Assembly: GCA_032718475.1 (NCBI GenBank)
Contig: JAUCBJ010004062.1
Coordinates: forward strand, 1-57,733
Source: Nemertoderma westbladi
Lineage: Eukaryota > Xenacoelomorpha > Nemertodermatida > Nemertodermatidae
Direction: 5' to 3'
Length of the DNA stretch: 57,733 nucleotides
Part shown: piece after piece, positions 1 to 9,186 of the stretch
Position numbering within the stretch: the stretch's first letter is position 1
Layout: each line of letters begins with the position of its first letter
Program-made: the position numbers and the translations under genes
The notes under the pieces: model-generated
What the model was told of the DNA's origin: nothing
Databases searched by the model: none
Seen by the model: the letters and a program-made list of their open reading frames with translations, nothing else

Positions 1-746
1 TTTCGGAAGTCGACGAATGCCGCGTAGACGATCCGTTCTTCGCGGCGACTCGAGCGGAACGCTGATGCTATATCGCAGAGGAGTTTTGATATAGCTTGAT
101 TCGTAGAGCGACCGGGGAGGAATCCGTATTGTTCGGGTGGGATCAGTTGGCCAACATGTTGACGAATACATTTGCTTAAAGTCGATGTTAGTATTTTAAG
201 GAGAACGCAGAGAAGGGCGATGCCACGGTAGTTGTCCGGGTTCGATATTGCACCTTTACCTTTATACAGGATGTTTATAATGCTGTTCTTCCAGATGAAA
301 GGAAGCTTGCCAACATTGAGACATACGTTGTAGAGCAAAGTTAGAGTTACCAGAATGAACGGGCAGGCTTGTTTTAGATGTTCGTAGTAGATGTTGTCGG
401 GCCCGGAGGCTTTATTGTTTGCTGAGGATTGTATTGTTTCGAATACAACTGAGTCGGAGAGAGGCTCATTGTACCATTCTGAGATGCTTCGATCTGATTC
501 GCTTGTCACTGGGATTGGTTCTGTGCCAGGGGGGTCGCGCGAGATACCCAGCAAGTCGTGGAAGTGTGATTCTAAGCGTACGGAATCGATCGGGGCGACT
601 GTAGGTTTACGATCGTTAAACAAAGACCAGGGTTTAATATCGGCTCTTCCCACCAAGTCTGATAAAACCTTTTCTTCGTATTCATTGCGTTTAGATATAA
701 TAAGCCGTTTGTATATTTTTCGAAGGTTCCAGAATGATGTGTGTGA
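1..746 (-). pseudogene. non-LTR retrotransposon reverse transcriptase fragment, cut by window edge
   Basis: The minus strand is open without a stop from a TAA at 747-749 down to base 1 (about 248 residues). No obvious start codon is present, so this is an internal piece. It reads as the front half of a non-LTR reverse transcriptase: a linker beginning SFWNLRKIYKRLIIS, then NNKASGPDNIYYEHL (fingers), NILYKGKGAISNPDNYRGIA, then EQYGFLPGRSTNQA, and finally YAAFVDFRK, where motif A (DFxKAFD) starts just as the window ends. It differs clearly from the other non-LTR families in this window. The catalytic YADD motif would lie outside. The fragment ends 45 bases before a TTAA-bounded element. Whether the whole element is intact cannot be judged. 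Confidence 0.85.
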
Positions 747-791
747 TTACACGTCTTATGAATTATCATTCAATTTATCTTTATTATTTGC

Positions 792-2302
792 TTAACCCTA
801 TTAAACCCGGGGGGGGGGGGGGGGGTCAATATGACCCCCCCCCCCGTGGTTTTTTTATTATAATTCTGAAACAAACGCAGTTGGGAATCTGAAATTTTAT
901 GACTTTTCCTAAAAATCTATTGTCTTCATGGTAGTGAAAACCGTTTTCAAAAATATTGGGTACTTTTCGAGTTATAGAACCATTTTTTAACCCTACTTTT
1001 GGCACTTTTTTTGAGACGTTTTTTGAAAATTACATTTCATTAAATATGAATTGTAACATCTCTATTTTTGATTTACACCGGTTTTTTGGTGTTAGAAATT
1101 GGATGGAATTCATATAAATTGATTTAGAGATTTCAAACTTGTTTTTTTCGATGGGTGCCAAATTTTGGTGCCAGCACCAAATTTTTAAATAAGTCAATTT
1201 TGTAAATTGATTGGTTAAAACTTGTTTTTTACGCAATTGGGGTTTTTTGGGGTTTTGGATTCGATGAAATATATACGAGTTGCACCAAGCGTATCAAACT
1301 TGTATTTTTCGGTGCTGTGTGCAAATTTTGGTGCTAGCACGAAATTTTGAAAATCCATTCAATAGATAAAATTGCATATGACAATTTATTTCTTGCGTTT
1401 TAGAGGTTTATGGCTGTTCTGAATTCAATGGAAAATATAATTATCGAACTAGACATCTCAAACTTGTATTTTTCAGATGTGGGTGCAAAATGTGGTGCTA
1501 GCACCAAATTTTGAAAACCATCAAATATATCAATTGATTGCGTCACCTTGTTTCTTGCGTTATACGTGTTTGTGATGGTTCTGAATTCAATGGAATCAGT
1601 AAAAATTTCATAAGAGTTCTCAAACTTGTATTTTTCGCCGGTGGGTGAAAATTGTTGTGCCAGCACCAAATTTTGGAAAATATGCAAATTGATAAGTAGA
1701 TAGTATCACCTTGTTTCTTGCGTTATACGGGTTTATGAGGGTCCTGAATCCGATGGAATCAATAAAAACAGCACTGGACATCGCAAACTTGTACTTTTTG
1801 GTGATGGGTACGAAATTTGGTGCTAGCACCAAAATTTGCCAAATTACGCCGAAAAATACAAGTAGCAATGATCTGGCATATTAGAAATGTATTCCATTAG
1901 AATCAGCGCCCTCGAAACATGAAAATGTGAATTTATAGCATCGTATAAGTGATTTAAAAATTTTGTGTTCTAACTGAAAAGTGCTGGTTACTTGTTTTTT
2001 TCATTTTTTTCCTACGCAGAGAGGACTAAACAGCCATTTATAGTAATCATATCATTTTTTAATATTTTCCAATGTATTTTGCACCCCAGAAAACCTGTAT
2101 TGAAAAATAATTAGCCGAAAATGTAACTTTCAAATTTTGTGAAAATTGTGCACTACTTGTAATTTTGGTGCTGCAATATAACCACCCCAGTATATTTTTT
2201 GAAAATTTTTTTTCGGTCGGATCCAGACAAATGATACCTACGTACAAACCCCCCCCCCCGGTATTTGTACAACATTTTATAGCCCGGTACTAATAGGGTT
2301 AA
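792..2302. mobile_element. TTAA-bounded non-autonomous DNA element (piggyBac-like) carrying a satellite array
   Basis: The element starts TTAACCCTATTA at 792 and ends TAATAGGGTTAA at 2302. This is a perfect 12-bp inverted repeat whose outer four bases are TTAA, the target duplication of piggyBac-type elements, followed by CCCT. Just inside the left end is a hairpin: a run of G, then TCA-ATA-TGA, then a run of C (about 819-845). Near the right end another C-run (about 2248-2260) precedes CCCGGTACTAATAGGG. No transposase is encoded; the interior is mainly a 162-bp tandem repeat. A related element lies at 12763-13860 and a left-end piece at 32876. Piggybac-like mobilisation is inferred from the ends only. 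Confidence 0.75.
1060..1870. repeat. ~162-bp tandem satellite, five units, each with a palindromic box
   Basis: The landmark CTTGTATTTTTC (and variants) begins at 1138, 1300, 1463, 1625 and 1788, a spacing of 162, 163, 162 and 163 bases. Each unit carries, about 15-30 bases further on, a palindrome of the form TTTGGTGCYAGCACCAAA (near 1154, 1328, 1491, 1650 and 1817). Units also share TTCTTGCGTTATACG and GGTTCTGAATTCAATGGAATC-like stretches. Minus-strand open frames here are by-products of the repeat and are not genes. A diverged single unit follows a left-end copy near 32980-33010. Confidence 0.85.
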
Positions 2303-2872
2303 TATATCGCCGATATTACGTAATCAAGGAGGTTTTACACGCGCCACAACAGGTGGGTTGCTGTAACTAAGTATCAGTGATAATCTGGACAATTGTATCA
2401 GATTTGTGTGTTGTCATATCTCTGACTTACTAAATAATTAATATATGGCGATATTTCAGACCATTAATATAAGCAAACCTCTTATTATTAATTACATCAC
2501 GATTGAAAGTTGTCACAAATTGAATACTGTAGCGATATCAATATAATTAGACCCAAAGACTTGTCACTATACGTTTCCTCTAAAGGGAAACACAATCACC
2601 AGACTTGAGTTCTTACATAATTAATTAGTCAGTCATTTGCTTGTTATACTTATCGAACTAAGTGAAATATAGAGCAAATCAATGCATCGAAGGGAGAAAG
2701 GGTAAATAAACAGATACAGTGAGCGGCCCTTGTTGGCAGGTACACTAGCGCAATCCCGTTTATTGTATCAGACCGGACATCTTGCCTTCATTTTTACATG
2801 GTTTATTAAGTAACAGAAAAGAGTCAAAATATATGAAAATTGAGAGTGAACGAACATAATTTACTACAAGCG
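2303..2872. other. noncoding spacer
   Basis: AT-rich DNA between the TTAA-bounded element and the 3' end of the exonuclease-like locus. I see no gene, RNA or clear repeat in it. Confidence 0.5.
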
Positions 2873-3004
2873 CTAACAACGACCCCATATGGTGACGTAT
2901 ATGTAGTTTTGTTCGCTGGGGTATTCCCATTGGTAGTACATTGACCAGTCCCGCTCTACATCGCACCAACGCGGGTCTTTCCTGGATGAAACGTATAGGT
3001 CATC

Positions 3005-5107
3005 ATGGCCGATATGGAGTTTAAGGTATTCCTGGAACTACAGCTGAGTAACAGGTATGAGGCTCTTGCCTCTGAGGCGGCAGATCACTGTGAGGGCTAT
3101 ACTGCCTTTACAGAAGCAGTTAAGTTAGCAGCTGCAGAAACAGTTCCTGTATACCCTCGAAAAGGGAAAAGGGCCCCCTGGACTGACAACAAAATTCAAA
3201 AGAGCCGAAACGACCTTCATAAGGCGCAGAAAGAGTCCCGACTCAAACAGACTTTAGCGGCCAAGAACGCAGTTAAGGCTGCATCTAGGTCCCTGAACAG
3301 GCAGTACTCTGTTAATCTACAGGAGCTAATAAACCAACAGGTTGATGCCATCAATGATGCTGACGACAGCAGGCAATCATCCCAGGCATGGAAATCGATC
3401 AATCTGCTTACTGGGCGGAAAAGCCAACCAACCACCAAGGTTAAGGCTGAATCCCCAGCCGATCCCCTCAATGGTTGGAAAGCCCACTTTGAAAAGCTCC
3501 TCAATAATGACAGGGTATTGCCAGATAACTTTATAGAAGTAAAAGTGTCTGAGTCTGTACTCCCAGATATTCCCAATGGCGATATCTTCTTTGCAGAAGT
3601 GAAGGCTGCTGCAAAGAGCATTAAGACCAATCGTGCCAGTGGAGTAGATGGTGTTCCCCCTGAGGTCTTTAAAATACCTGAGTGTTTAAAGCTCATCTAT
3701 CCCATCATAGTAGACATGTACCGAACAACAAGAGTCCCACAAGAAATGAAAACAAATAAGTTGGTGCCAGTTCCCAAGAAGGGCAACCTAACACTCTATG
3801 GTTCTTTTCGGGGAATCTCATTGATCTCGATTGCTGCAAAGCTATACAATAGGATTCTATTAAATCGCATCAGGGATCCCATTGAGAGACTGCTCCGTGG
3901 AAATCAGAATGGGTTCCGTAAAGGTCGTGGGACCATGGAGCCCATTTTGGCACTTAGAAGGATAATTGAAGAATTATCAAAAAAGAAAGACAGGCATCTG
4001 GCTGTTATCTTTGTTGACTTCTTCAAGGCCTTTGATTCAGTCTCTCGCTCACGTATGTTCAGCATACTTTCATTATATGGGATTCCTGATGAAATTATTG
4101 CAGCAATCAGATCAGTATACGATGGTTCGACAACATTTGTGTCTACTGTTGACGGTGACACAGAACCATTTGAAGTGTTCTGGGGCGTCCTCCAAGGAGA
4201 CACACTTGCACCATTCTTGTTCATTATTGTGGTTGACTATGTTCTACGCATGTCCTTAGATCATCATAATGATGATTGGGTGATGATAACTCCACCTACT
4301 GGCTCCAGAAGTCGAGGAAATCCTGCCAAGTACCTAACTGATCTAGACTTTTCAGAATCATTAGAGGGAGCCCAACGGCTCCTCAGCTCATTAGAACATG
4401 CTGGTTCTAGTGTTGGTCTTTTTATTAACTCCAGAAAGACCAAAATTCTGACAGTTAACTTTGAAAGTCCTCAGCAAGACTCTGATCGGATGAGCATAAG
4501 CTCAAAGGATGGTATGCTTGAGCATGTGGACGACTTCTGTTACCTGGGATCATGGATCCGGAAGTCAGGTGAGGACCTTCGAATACGTAAGGGAAAGGCA
4601 TGGGCAGCCTTGAATAGGCTTTCCAGGATTTGGAAGTCACCGAGAATTAATCGGAAACTTAAGGTCCGATTATTTAGAGCAGCAGTAGTTCCAGTACTCC
4701 TCTACGGGAGTCCATGCTGGGCTCTAACTGCTGAGGACACCAAATCTCTGGATGGCACATTCACAAGAATGCTACGCCGGGTTCATTGTGTCAAGTACAA
4801 TGCACACATCTCCAACCAGACACTATATAACATTGGAGGTGTCTCATTGGTTCCCCCAAGCTTGACACTAGAACAAAATCGCCTCCGCTTTGCAGGACAT
4901 TGCTATCGCCGTGAGGACCAGCCAGTGCATAATCTTGTACTTTGGCAGCCTCATGGAGTGAATAAGCATGGTGGACAGCCCATGACTTTCTTGAGACGCA
5001 TCTTAAAGGACACTGGCCTTAAAGATGCGGATGATCTAGCAAATGTCATGGGTGATAGGGAGTTGTGGCGGTGCAATTTTGTTGACAAGCCGGCACAGCA
5101 TTCCTAA
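3005..5107 (+). CDS. reverse transcriptase ORF of non-LTR copy 1, catalytic motif deleted
   Basis: A 700-residue open frame; the first ~12 residues (MADMEFKVFLE) come from flanking DNA, so the ATG at 3005 is fortuitous. Order: basic linker (PWTDNKIQKSRNDLHKAQ), RT fingers (TNRASGVDGVPPEVFK), LVPVPKKGNLTLYGSFRGIS, QNGFRKGRGTMEPI, motif A VDFFKAFDSVSR, motif B GVLQGDTLAPFLF, thumb, and C-terminal YRREDQPVHNLVLWQPHG. Motif C is absent: the text reads LTDLDF-SESLEGAQ, whereas the copy at 52538 has LTDLDF-ADDLGVL-SESLEGAQ. This is an in-frame 21-base deletion removing both catalytic aspartates. The frame is otherwise uninterrupted, which suggests a recent but catalytically dead copy. Confidence 0.9.
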   Translation: MADMEFKVFLELQLSNRYEALASEAADHCEGYTAFTEAVKLAAAETVPVYPRKGKRAPWTDNKIQKSRNDLHKAQKESRLKQTLAAKNAVKAASRSLNRQYSVNLQELINQQVDAINDADDSRQSSQAWKSINLLTGRKSQPTTKVKAESPADPLNGWKAHFEKLLNNDRVLPDNFIEVKVSESVLPDIPNGDIFFAEVKAAAKSIKTNRASGVDGVPPEVFKIPECLKLIYPIIVDMYRTTRVPQEMKTNKLVPVPKKGNLTLYGSFRGISLISIAAKLYNRILLNRIRDPIERLLRGNQNGFRKGRGTMEPILALRRIIEELSKKKDRHLAVIFVDFFKAFDSVSRSRMFSILSLYGIPDEIIAAIRSVYDGSTTFVSTVDGDTEPFEVFWGVLQGDTLAPFLFIIVVDYVLRMSLDHHNDDWVMITPPTGSRSRGNPAKYLTDLDFSESLEGAQRLLSSLEHAGSSVGLFINSRKTKILTVNFESPQQDSDRMSISSKDGMLEHVDDFCYLGSWIRKSGEDLRIRKGKAWAALNRLSRIWKSPRINRKLKVRLFRAAVVPVLLYGSPCWALTAEDTKSLDGTFTRMLRRVHCVKYNAHISNQTLYNIGGVSLVPPSLTLEQNRLRFAGHCYRREDQPVHNLVLWQPHGVNKHGGQPMTFLRRILKDTGLKDADDLANVMGDRELWRCNFVDKPAQHS

Positions 5108-5155
5108 AAATGCAGCTGCAATGCAGCATGCCGATCCTAGTAGTAGTAGTAGTAG
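3040..5155 (+). mobile_element. APE-type non-LTR retrotransposon, copy 1 (5'-truncated)
   Basis: The insertion is flanked by a 7-bp target duplication TGGAACT (3033-3039 and 5156-5162). Homology to the family starts at ACAGCTGAG, matching the endonuclease/RT junction seen in the 20768-21505 fragment, so the endonuclease domain is missing. The 3' end is the family signature: a stop codon, AAAATGCAGCTGCAATGCAGC (stem GCTGC, loop AAT, stem GCAGC), CATGCCGATCC, then (TAG)n. Same-family copies lie at 11345, 13081, 14833, 20768, 37293 and 52533. The insertion is antisense to the exonuclease-like gene it interrupts. Confidence 0.9.
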
Positions 5156-5586
5156 TGGAACTGGTAGGGTTTGAAATCGATACCGCCGTTCAGTACAGCT
5201 AGATACCCTAAGCTAGTCTTATTCTTCTTAATGTTTCGGAACGGTTGCATACAGTTACCGTGTCTCATCCAGGCGAGCAACACTTGCGTATCGACGAATT
5301 TGTTTAGGGCGGCGACATCCAGTTTCCATTTGCGATCTTTCAGAGCACCGTTAAAATCGCTACGTATGTCGCTCTTAATATCAGAGCCAATCTTGATGAT
5401 CCCCTCATGCAGTATTAGGTTTCTTATATCGGAGGGTATGATCCATAACGCTCCGACCAGTTTATCTTCGGATTGTGGAGGAATTCGGCAGATTAAAACT
5501 AAACCCACGAGGTTGCCGAAGATTACAACCGTTGATCGACCGTTGTTCTGTGAGTTGTACTCCACCTGGTAGGCTTCCGTTTCCAT

Positions 5587-5985
5587 AGACTTTATATGTT
5601 CTACACGTAAAACACAATACACAATACCACAAAACACAATACCTCCGACTGTCGAAGGTCGCCGTAGTAGTCGAGTAGTCTGTCTTCTTGCTATATGTCC
5701 TAACAGTTGTGATACACTATTACATCCTGTGATAGCGTGGAATGCCAGCAATGTGTTTATGATATCACTAGATAATCTTTCATGAATTTTGTGCACTGGA
5801 ATATAACGTGGCTTCTTTGAAGTCCCTGACTTCAGCCATAACTGGGCACATTTCATTTTACTGTAGTGGTCTATGAGTAACACAAGAACATCTGTATCTC
5901 TAGACGATACCACTAGAGTATCTGCATGTTCAGGAAGTGCAATACTATTTAGTGCATTCCTGATTTCTTTGTAGTGCAGATACAT
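5587..5985 (-). pseudogene. PIN/FEN-like domain fragment
   Basis: From the ATG at 5985 the frame encodes about 130 residues. They contain VVSSRDTDVLVLLIDHYS, then LWLKSGTSKKPRYIPVH, then LLAFHAITGCNSVSQLLGH. This order (D-T-D-V-L-V-L, then L-x-A-F-H-A-x-T-G-C-D) is common in repeat-associated invertebrate proteins of PIN/FEN-nuclease type. Here the final Asp of G-C-D is Asn, so the acidic cluster is damaged. A TAG codon lies immediately upstream in frame, so the N-terminus is missing. The frame runs on without a stop into the exonuclease-like part (5586 down), through a low-complexity stretch of CAATAC-type repeats. They may be two genes or one fused pseudogene. Confidence 0.5.
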
Positions 5986-6087
5986 CTAAATCTCTATCAG
6001 ATTATCTTGTGATAGTTATATCGCGAAGACCTGTTGTACCTTGCTCACAGGAGCTCTACGTATTATGTATTCAGTTAATAGTGATAA

Positions 6088-6560
6088 ACTTACTGTTACT
6101 ATGCACTAAACTTATTGTTGCTATAGAAAACTCGTAACAAGGTGGTGGGAGTTACTACTTGGGATTACTTGAAAACTAGTTGTTACCATGAAAAACAATC
6201 CGTTGCTAAGTTAAACTTGTCATTACTATACAAACGTCGCCATTGCTAAGGATAAACTTACCGTTGCTATGGAAAAAACAAAAACATAGTTGATTGCCAC
6301 TATAAAACTCACCTTTTATGTACTGTATAAAATATGTTCTGTGGTGAAAAGACTGCTGTTACAATGCAAACACGTCGTTGCTAAGCTAAAGTAGCCGTTG
6401 CTATGCAAAAATTATCATTGTTATGCAAAACATGCCATCACTATATAACTTGCTTCTCTTATATAAAACCTATACAAAAAACATGTTAATGCTATGAAAA
6501 ACCCAATGTTCTTATGAAAAACCCCCGGTCGCTATGGTAAACTTTCGTTGCTAAGAGCAT
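6088..6560 (+). repeat. degenerate ~20-bp tandem repeat of CCGTTGCTATGNAAAAC type
   Basis: About 18 to 20 variants follow each other with spacing near 20 bases: GTTACTATGCACTAAAC (near 6094), GTTGCTATAGAAAAC (6115), GTTACCATGAAAAAC (6182), GTTGCTAAGTTAAAC (6202), ATTACTATACAAAC (6221), ATTGCTAAGGATAAAC (6241), GTTGCTATGGAAAAAAC (6263), then again near 6353, 6373, 6393, 6414, 6485, 6505, 6525 and 6545. The core resembles half of an RFX X-box (GTTGCCATGGCAAC). It may be a decayed minisatellite. Confidence 0.65.
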
Positions 6561-6844
6561 AAAGTAAATTCAAATATATTTTAGTGATTTGGTATACGTC
6601 CCATATTTTAAAATTTGACTGAACTGCACTATTTAAAAAATTTCGAGAAACCCAGCAGTTATTCCCGTATTAGGAGGAAAACTCCCATTGCTATGACCAT
6701 AAAACTTGACTTTGTCAAATACAGTAGAATAACTACAGAAGACCCCATATACTTTTAATTATCAAAAATCCTTAAATTATTAACCTCTAAGGCGAATAAA
6801 ATACCAAAACGATATTGGAAATAAATAAATAATAAAATATGCCC

Positions 6845-6858
6845 GTTGCTATGGTAAC
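6845..6858 (+). promoter_or_regulatory. X-box-like site GTTGCTATGGTAAC
   Basis: Fourteen bases matching the RFX-factor X-box pattern (GTTGCYATGGYAAC) with dyad symmetry. Close relatives occur at 6977-6990 (GTTGCTATGGTAAT), 7345-7358 (GTGGCCATGGTAAC) and about 7470 (GTTGCCATGGTGAAAC). No gene start lies nearby in this window, so a regulatory role is only possible; the site may simply be a good copy of the local repeat word. Confidence 0.35.
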
Positions 6859-7777
6859 AATAAAATAATGACTTCGCTTGTGATCATGAATGTTGACTAT
6901 ATAACATATTGATATGCATCTGAAATACATACGACATGTTTCTGACGGATATTCTACATTTTACAAAATGTTTCCCGTTGCTATGGTAATAAGAAAAGAC
7001 CTGCTGCGTCTGTAAATAATTGTCTCGGGTTATGAACATGTAAGGTAATTGACCCTAAATGGATTTCTTTTGAAACTGATACTGTAGTAACTATATGTAA
7101 AGTGATGAAACATTGCACAAGGTTATTTTTTGCTAGTTTCCATGGATACATGGCAACTGCTAATCCACTTTTATAGCGCCACCATTAAAAATATAGAGGG
7201 TCTTATTGACAATATATTTGGAATGTTTCATGATTTTATCCCAAGGGGAACACGTATTTGGCAATGGTTTATAAAACTATTGATATTTGCCGAAATTTAC
7301 CTAAATTTGCAGTAAAAACGACATTTGAAGCAGTATTTCGAACAGTGGCCATGGTAACTGGGTTCTAAAATGTACCTCAATGAATTCTCTGATGCCGGTT
7401 TAGGGGTGGTAGGTCAAGGTTAGAATTCTGTAGAGTCAATAGAAAGTGCTGTTTTGCAAATGACCTCCTGTTGCCATGGTGAAACGGGACCCAAAAATTC
7501 ACAATTGAGCTTGAGGCATCAGACGGATTCGGAATCAGCACAGTCGATTTAGCTTAAAACCGTTGGATGCCAACCATTACCCAAATTTGCCTTCGCCATC
7601 ACTTTCTACGCATATTTTCAGGATTTGGAACCAGACTATTAATTGAAATGATAGTTCCAAAGCTATTCATATCTTTCGCAACATTTTTCCTGTTTTATTA
7701 AAAAAACTTAGTAATACCATATACTAATTCTATAACCTAAAGCTAACCATATATTAGATATTATTTTATTTGTATTT

Positions 7778-8867
7778 TATATTATACACCACGACCAGTA
7801 ATATAGTGTCAATTTCTGATGACGCTGACCCCCCCCCCCCCCCCCCCCCCAAATTTTTCTACAAATCTTTATCATAATGCTTGAAATTTGAAACACAACT
7901 AGTTCAAATCAACGTGGTTGTTACCATGAAGCCGGAATTTTCGATTTCGCCTTTAAATTTTATTCATAAGTGTTTTAAAAAAGTGTCTTTTGCGAAATCG
8001 CACCATCCGTATCATTGGCATCCTTCACATTAGTCGTATTTTTTTTCATATCAATAGAAAGCTTGCGTTGCAAGAATTCCAAATATGTAACAATATCTTT
8101 TACAATCAGACAAAATTATTGTTCGCCACAGGCCATTTATTATATTTAATAAATACACAAAATTCTAGAGCCTGTTATTTATTTTATGAGTTGGTTGGCA
8201 ACAATGGTATTATTATTATTATTATTTCATTCCGGTCCCGACGGCTTTAAATAGTAAAAGGGCGGACGACATACTAAAGATTACACTTGCACATAAAGAG
8301 ACATATGCATCGGTACATAATCATTAACAAACTGAATCACAGTGGGGTATGGCATAAGAAGGTAACTACTAACTACTCCCAAGACAAGACAAACAATGTT
8401 CGAATATCTAGAATGTCATGAATAAGTGACCTTCGGATATTACAATTTACTCCACATTTTCCATAGATAATTCTCAAATGCAGAATTCAGATTGCAGAAT
8501 TCGGTATGCCTGTACAATTTTATATTTCGTAGCTAATCATACCGAAACAAATTGTTCCAGAATATTGTGTATTTATTAAATAGAATAAATGGCCATCTGC
8601 GAACAATAATACTTGCAATCTTTGAACGCCTATTTCTCAGCTGTTTCTCAACGAAATTCAAACATTGTTACATATTTGGAATCCTTGGAACGCGAGGTTT
8701 TTGATGATATTATAAAGCGAGGATAATGTAACTAACTCGTTGTGTTTAAAATTTCAAGCAATATGATAAAGATTTGTAGAAATTTTTTTTTTGGGGGGGA
8801 GGGGGGGGGGGGGGTGTCCGTGTCATCAAAAAATGACACTATATTACGGGTCATGGTGTATATTATA
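7778..8867. mobile_element. 1.1-kb palindromic (foldback) element
   Basis: The two ends are inverted repeats: TATTATACACCACGACC at the left and GGTCATGGTGTATATTATA at the right. The pairing continues inward for about 400 bases per arm: a C-run (7829-7850) mirrors a G-run (about 8795-8814), AAATTTTTCTACAAATCTTTATCAT mirrors its complement near 8765-8790 (quoted here only by its first and last parts), and TATTGTTCGC...GGCCATTTAT at 8115-8140 mirrors 8590-8610. Arm identity looks like 75-85%. The ~330-base loop (about 8206-8535) has (TTA)n and no gene. The TACACC end also recurs at 10993. The flanks suggest a TA or TATA target, unproven. Confidence 0.75.
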
Positions 8868-8871
8868 TCGT

Positions 8872-9092
8872 CCATGTGAAAAATACCAGGATTTCACTTT
8901 TCGGTCGACTTTTTATTGGAATTTTATATATGAAGATTTTTTATTTTTTTAAATTTTATCTTTATTACGTATTTTATAGCGCTTATTTCTGTCTTATAAC
9001 CTGTACATATACTAATTCGTTTATTGTTTTGGTTAGATTCAGCCCTTCTGTAACCTGTGGTTTTGGTGAAAACCTGGTATTCTTCACATGGG
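8872..9092. mobile_element. short MITE-like element with CCATGTGAARAATACC ends
   Basis: Starts CCATGTGAAAAATACCAGG and ends CCTGGTATTCTTCACATGG, an inverted pair enclosing about 180 bases. The end sequence recurs alone at 9127-9146 and twice at 33026-33064. There the following bases (TTTCGCTTTTCGGTCGACTT) also match the left interior of this copy. No coding potential. Confidence 0.6.
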
Positions 9093-9147
9093 GGTAACTG
9101 CAAAGTGAAATATAACGGCAGAAAGTCTGGTATTCTTCACATGGGCC

Positions 9148-9151
<4 letters not shown>

Positions 9152-9181
<30 letters not shown>
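9152..9181. repeat. (TA)n microsatellite
   Basis: An uninterrupted TA dinucleotide run directly after a solo CACATGGG element end. Confidence 0.9.

Positions 9182-9186
<5 letters not shown>

Larger units (their letters stand above)
2873..5586 (-). pseudogene. DEDDy 3'-5' exonuclease-like gene split by a retrotransposon
   Basis: The 5' part is 5586-5156 and the 3' part 3039-2873, ending in TAG at 2873-2875; the non-LTR copy at 3040-5155 separates them. Reading frame continues across the junction once the 7-bp duplication TGGAACT is counted once, so the insertion interrupted an open frame. The first part has YQVEYNSQNNGRST (position of the D-x-E motif of WRN/RNase D-like exonucleases, here Q-x-E), then LICRIPP, then IIKIGSDIKSDI (second motif Asp). 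The far part contains DWSMYYQWEYPSEQNYIYV, which resembles the Trp-Pro-x-x-Glu-Gln-x-x-Tyr run before the last Asp of DEDDy enzymes; that Asp is not evident. Assignment rests on motif spacing, so the family is inferred. It could be a transposon-domesticated or transposon-encoded protein. Confidence 0.55.
5986..7777. other. noncoding region with X-box-like repeats
   Basis: No coding sequence is supported in this 1.8-kb AT-rich interval. Its main content is the 20-bp degenerate repeat and the isolated X-box-like sites listed separately. Confidence 0.5.

Noticed and set aside
3217-3696. 159-residue antisense frame, repeated at 52606-53085
   Set aside because: Exact antisense of the RT linker in both copies; conserved only because the RT copies are nearly identical.
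6088-6560. CRISPR-like array
   Set aside because: Animal DNA, and the 20-bp units are contiguous and degenerate with no unique spacers.
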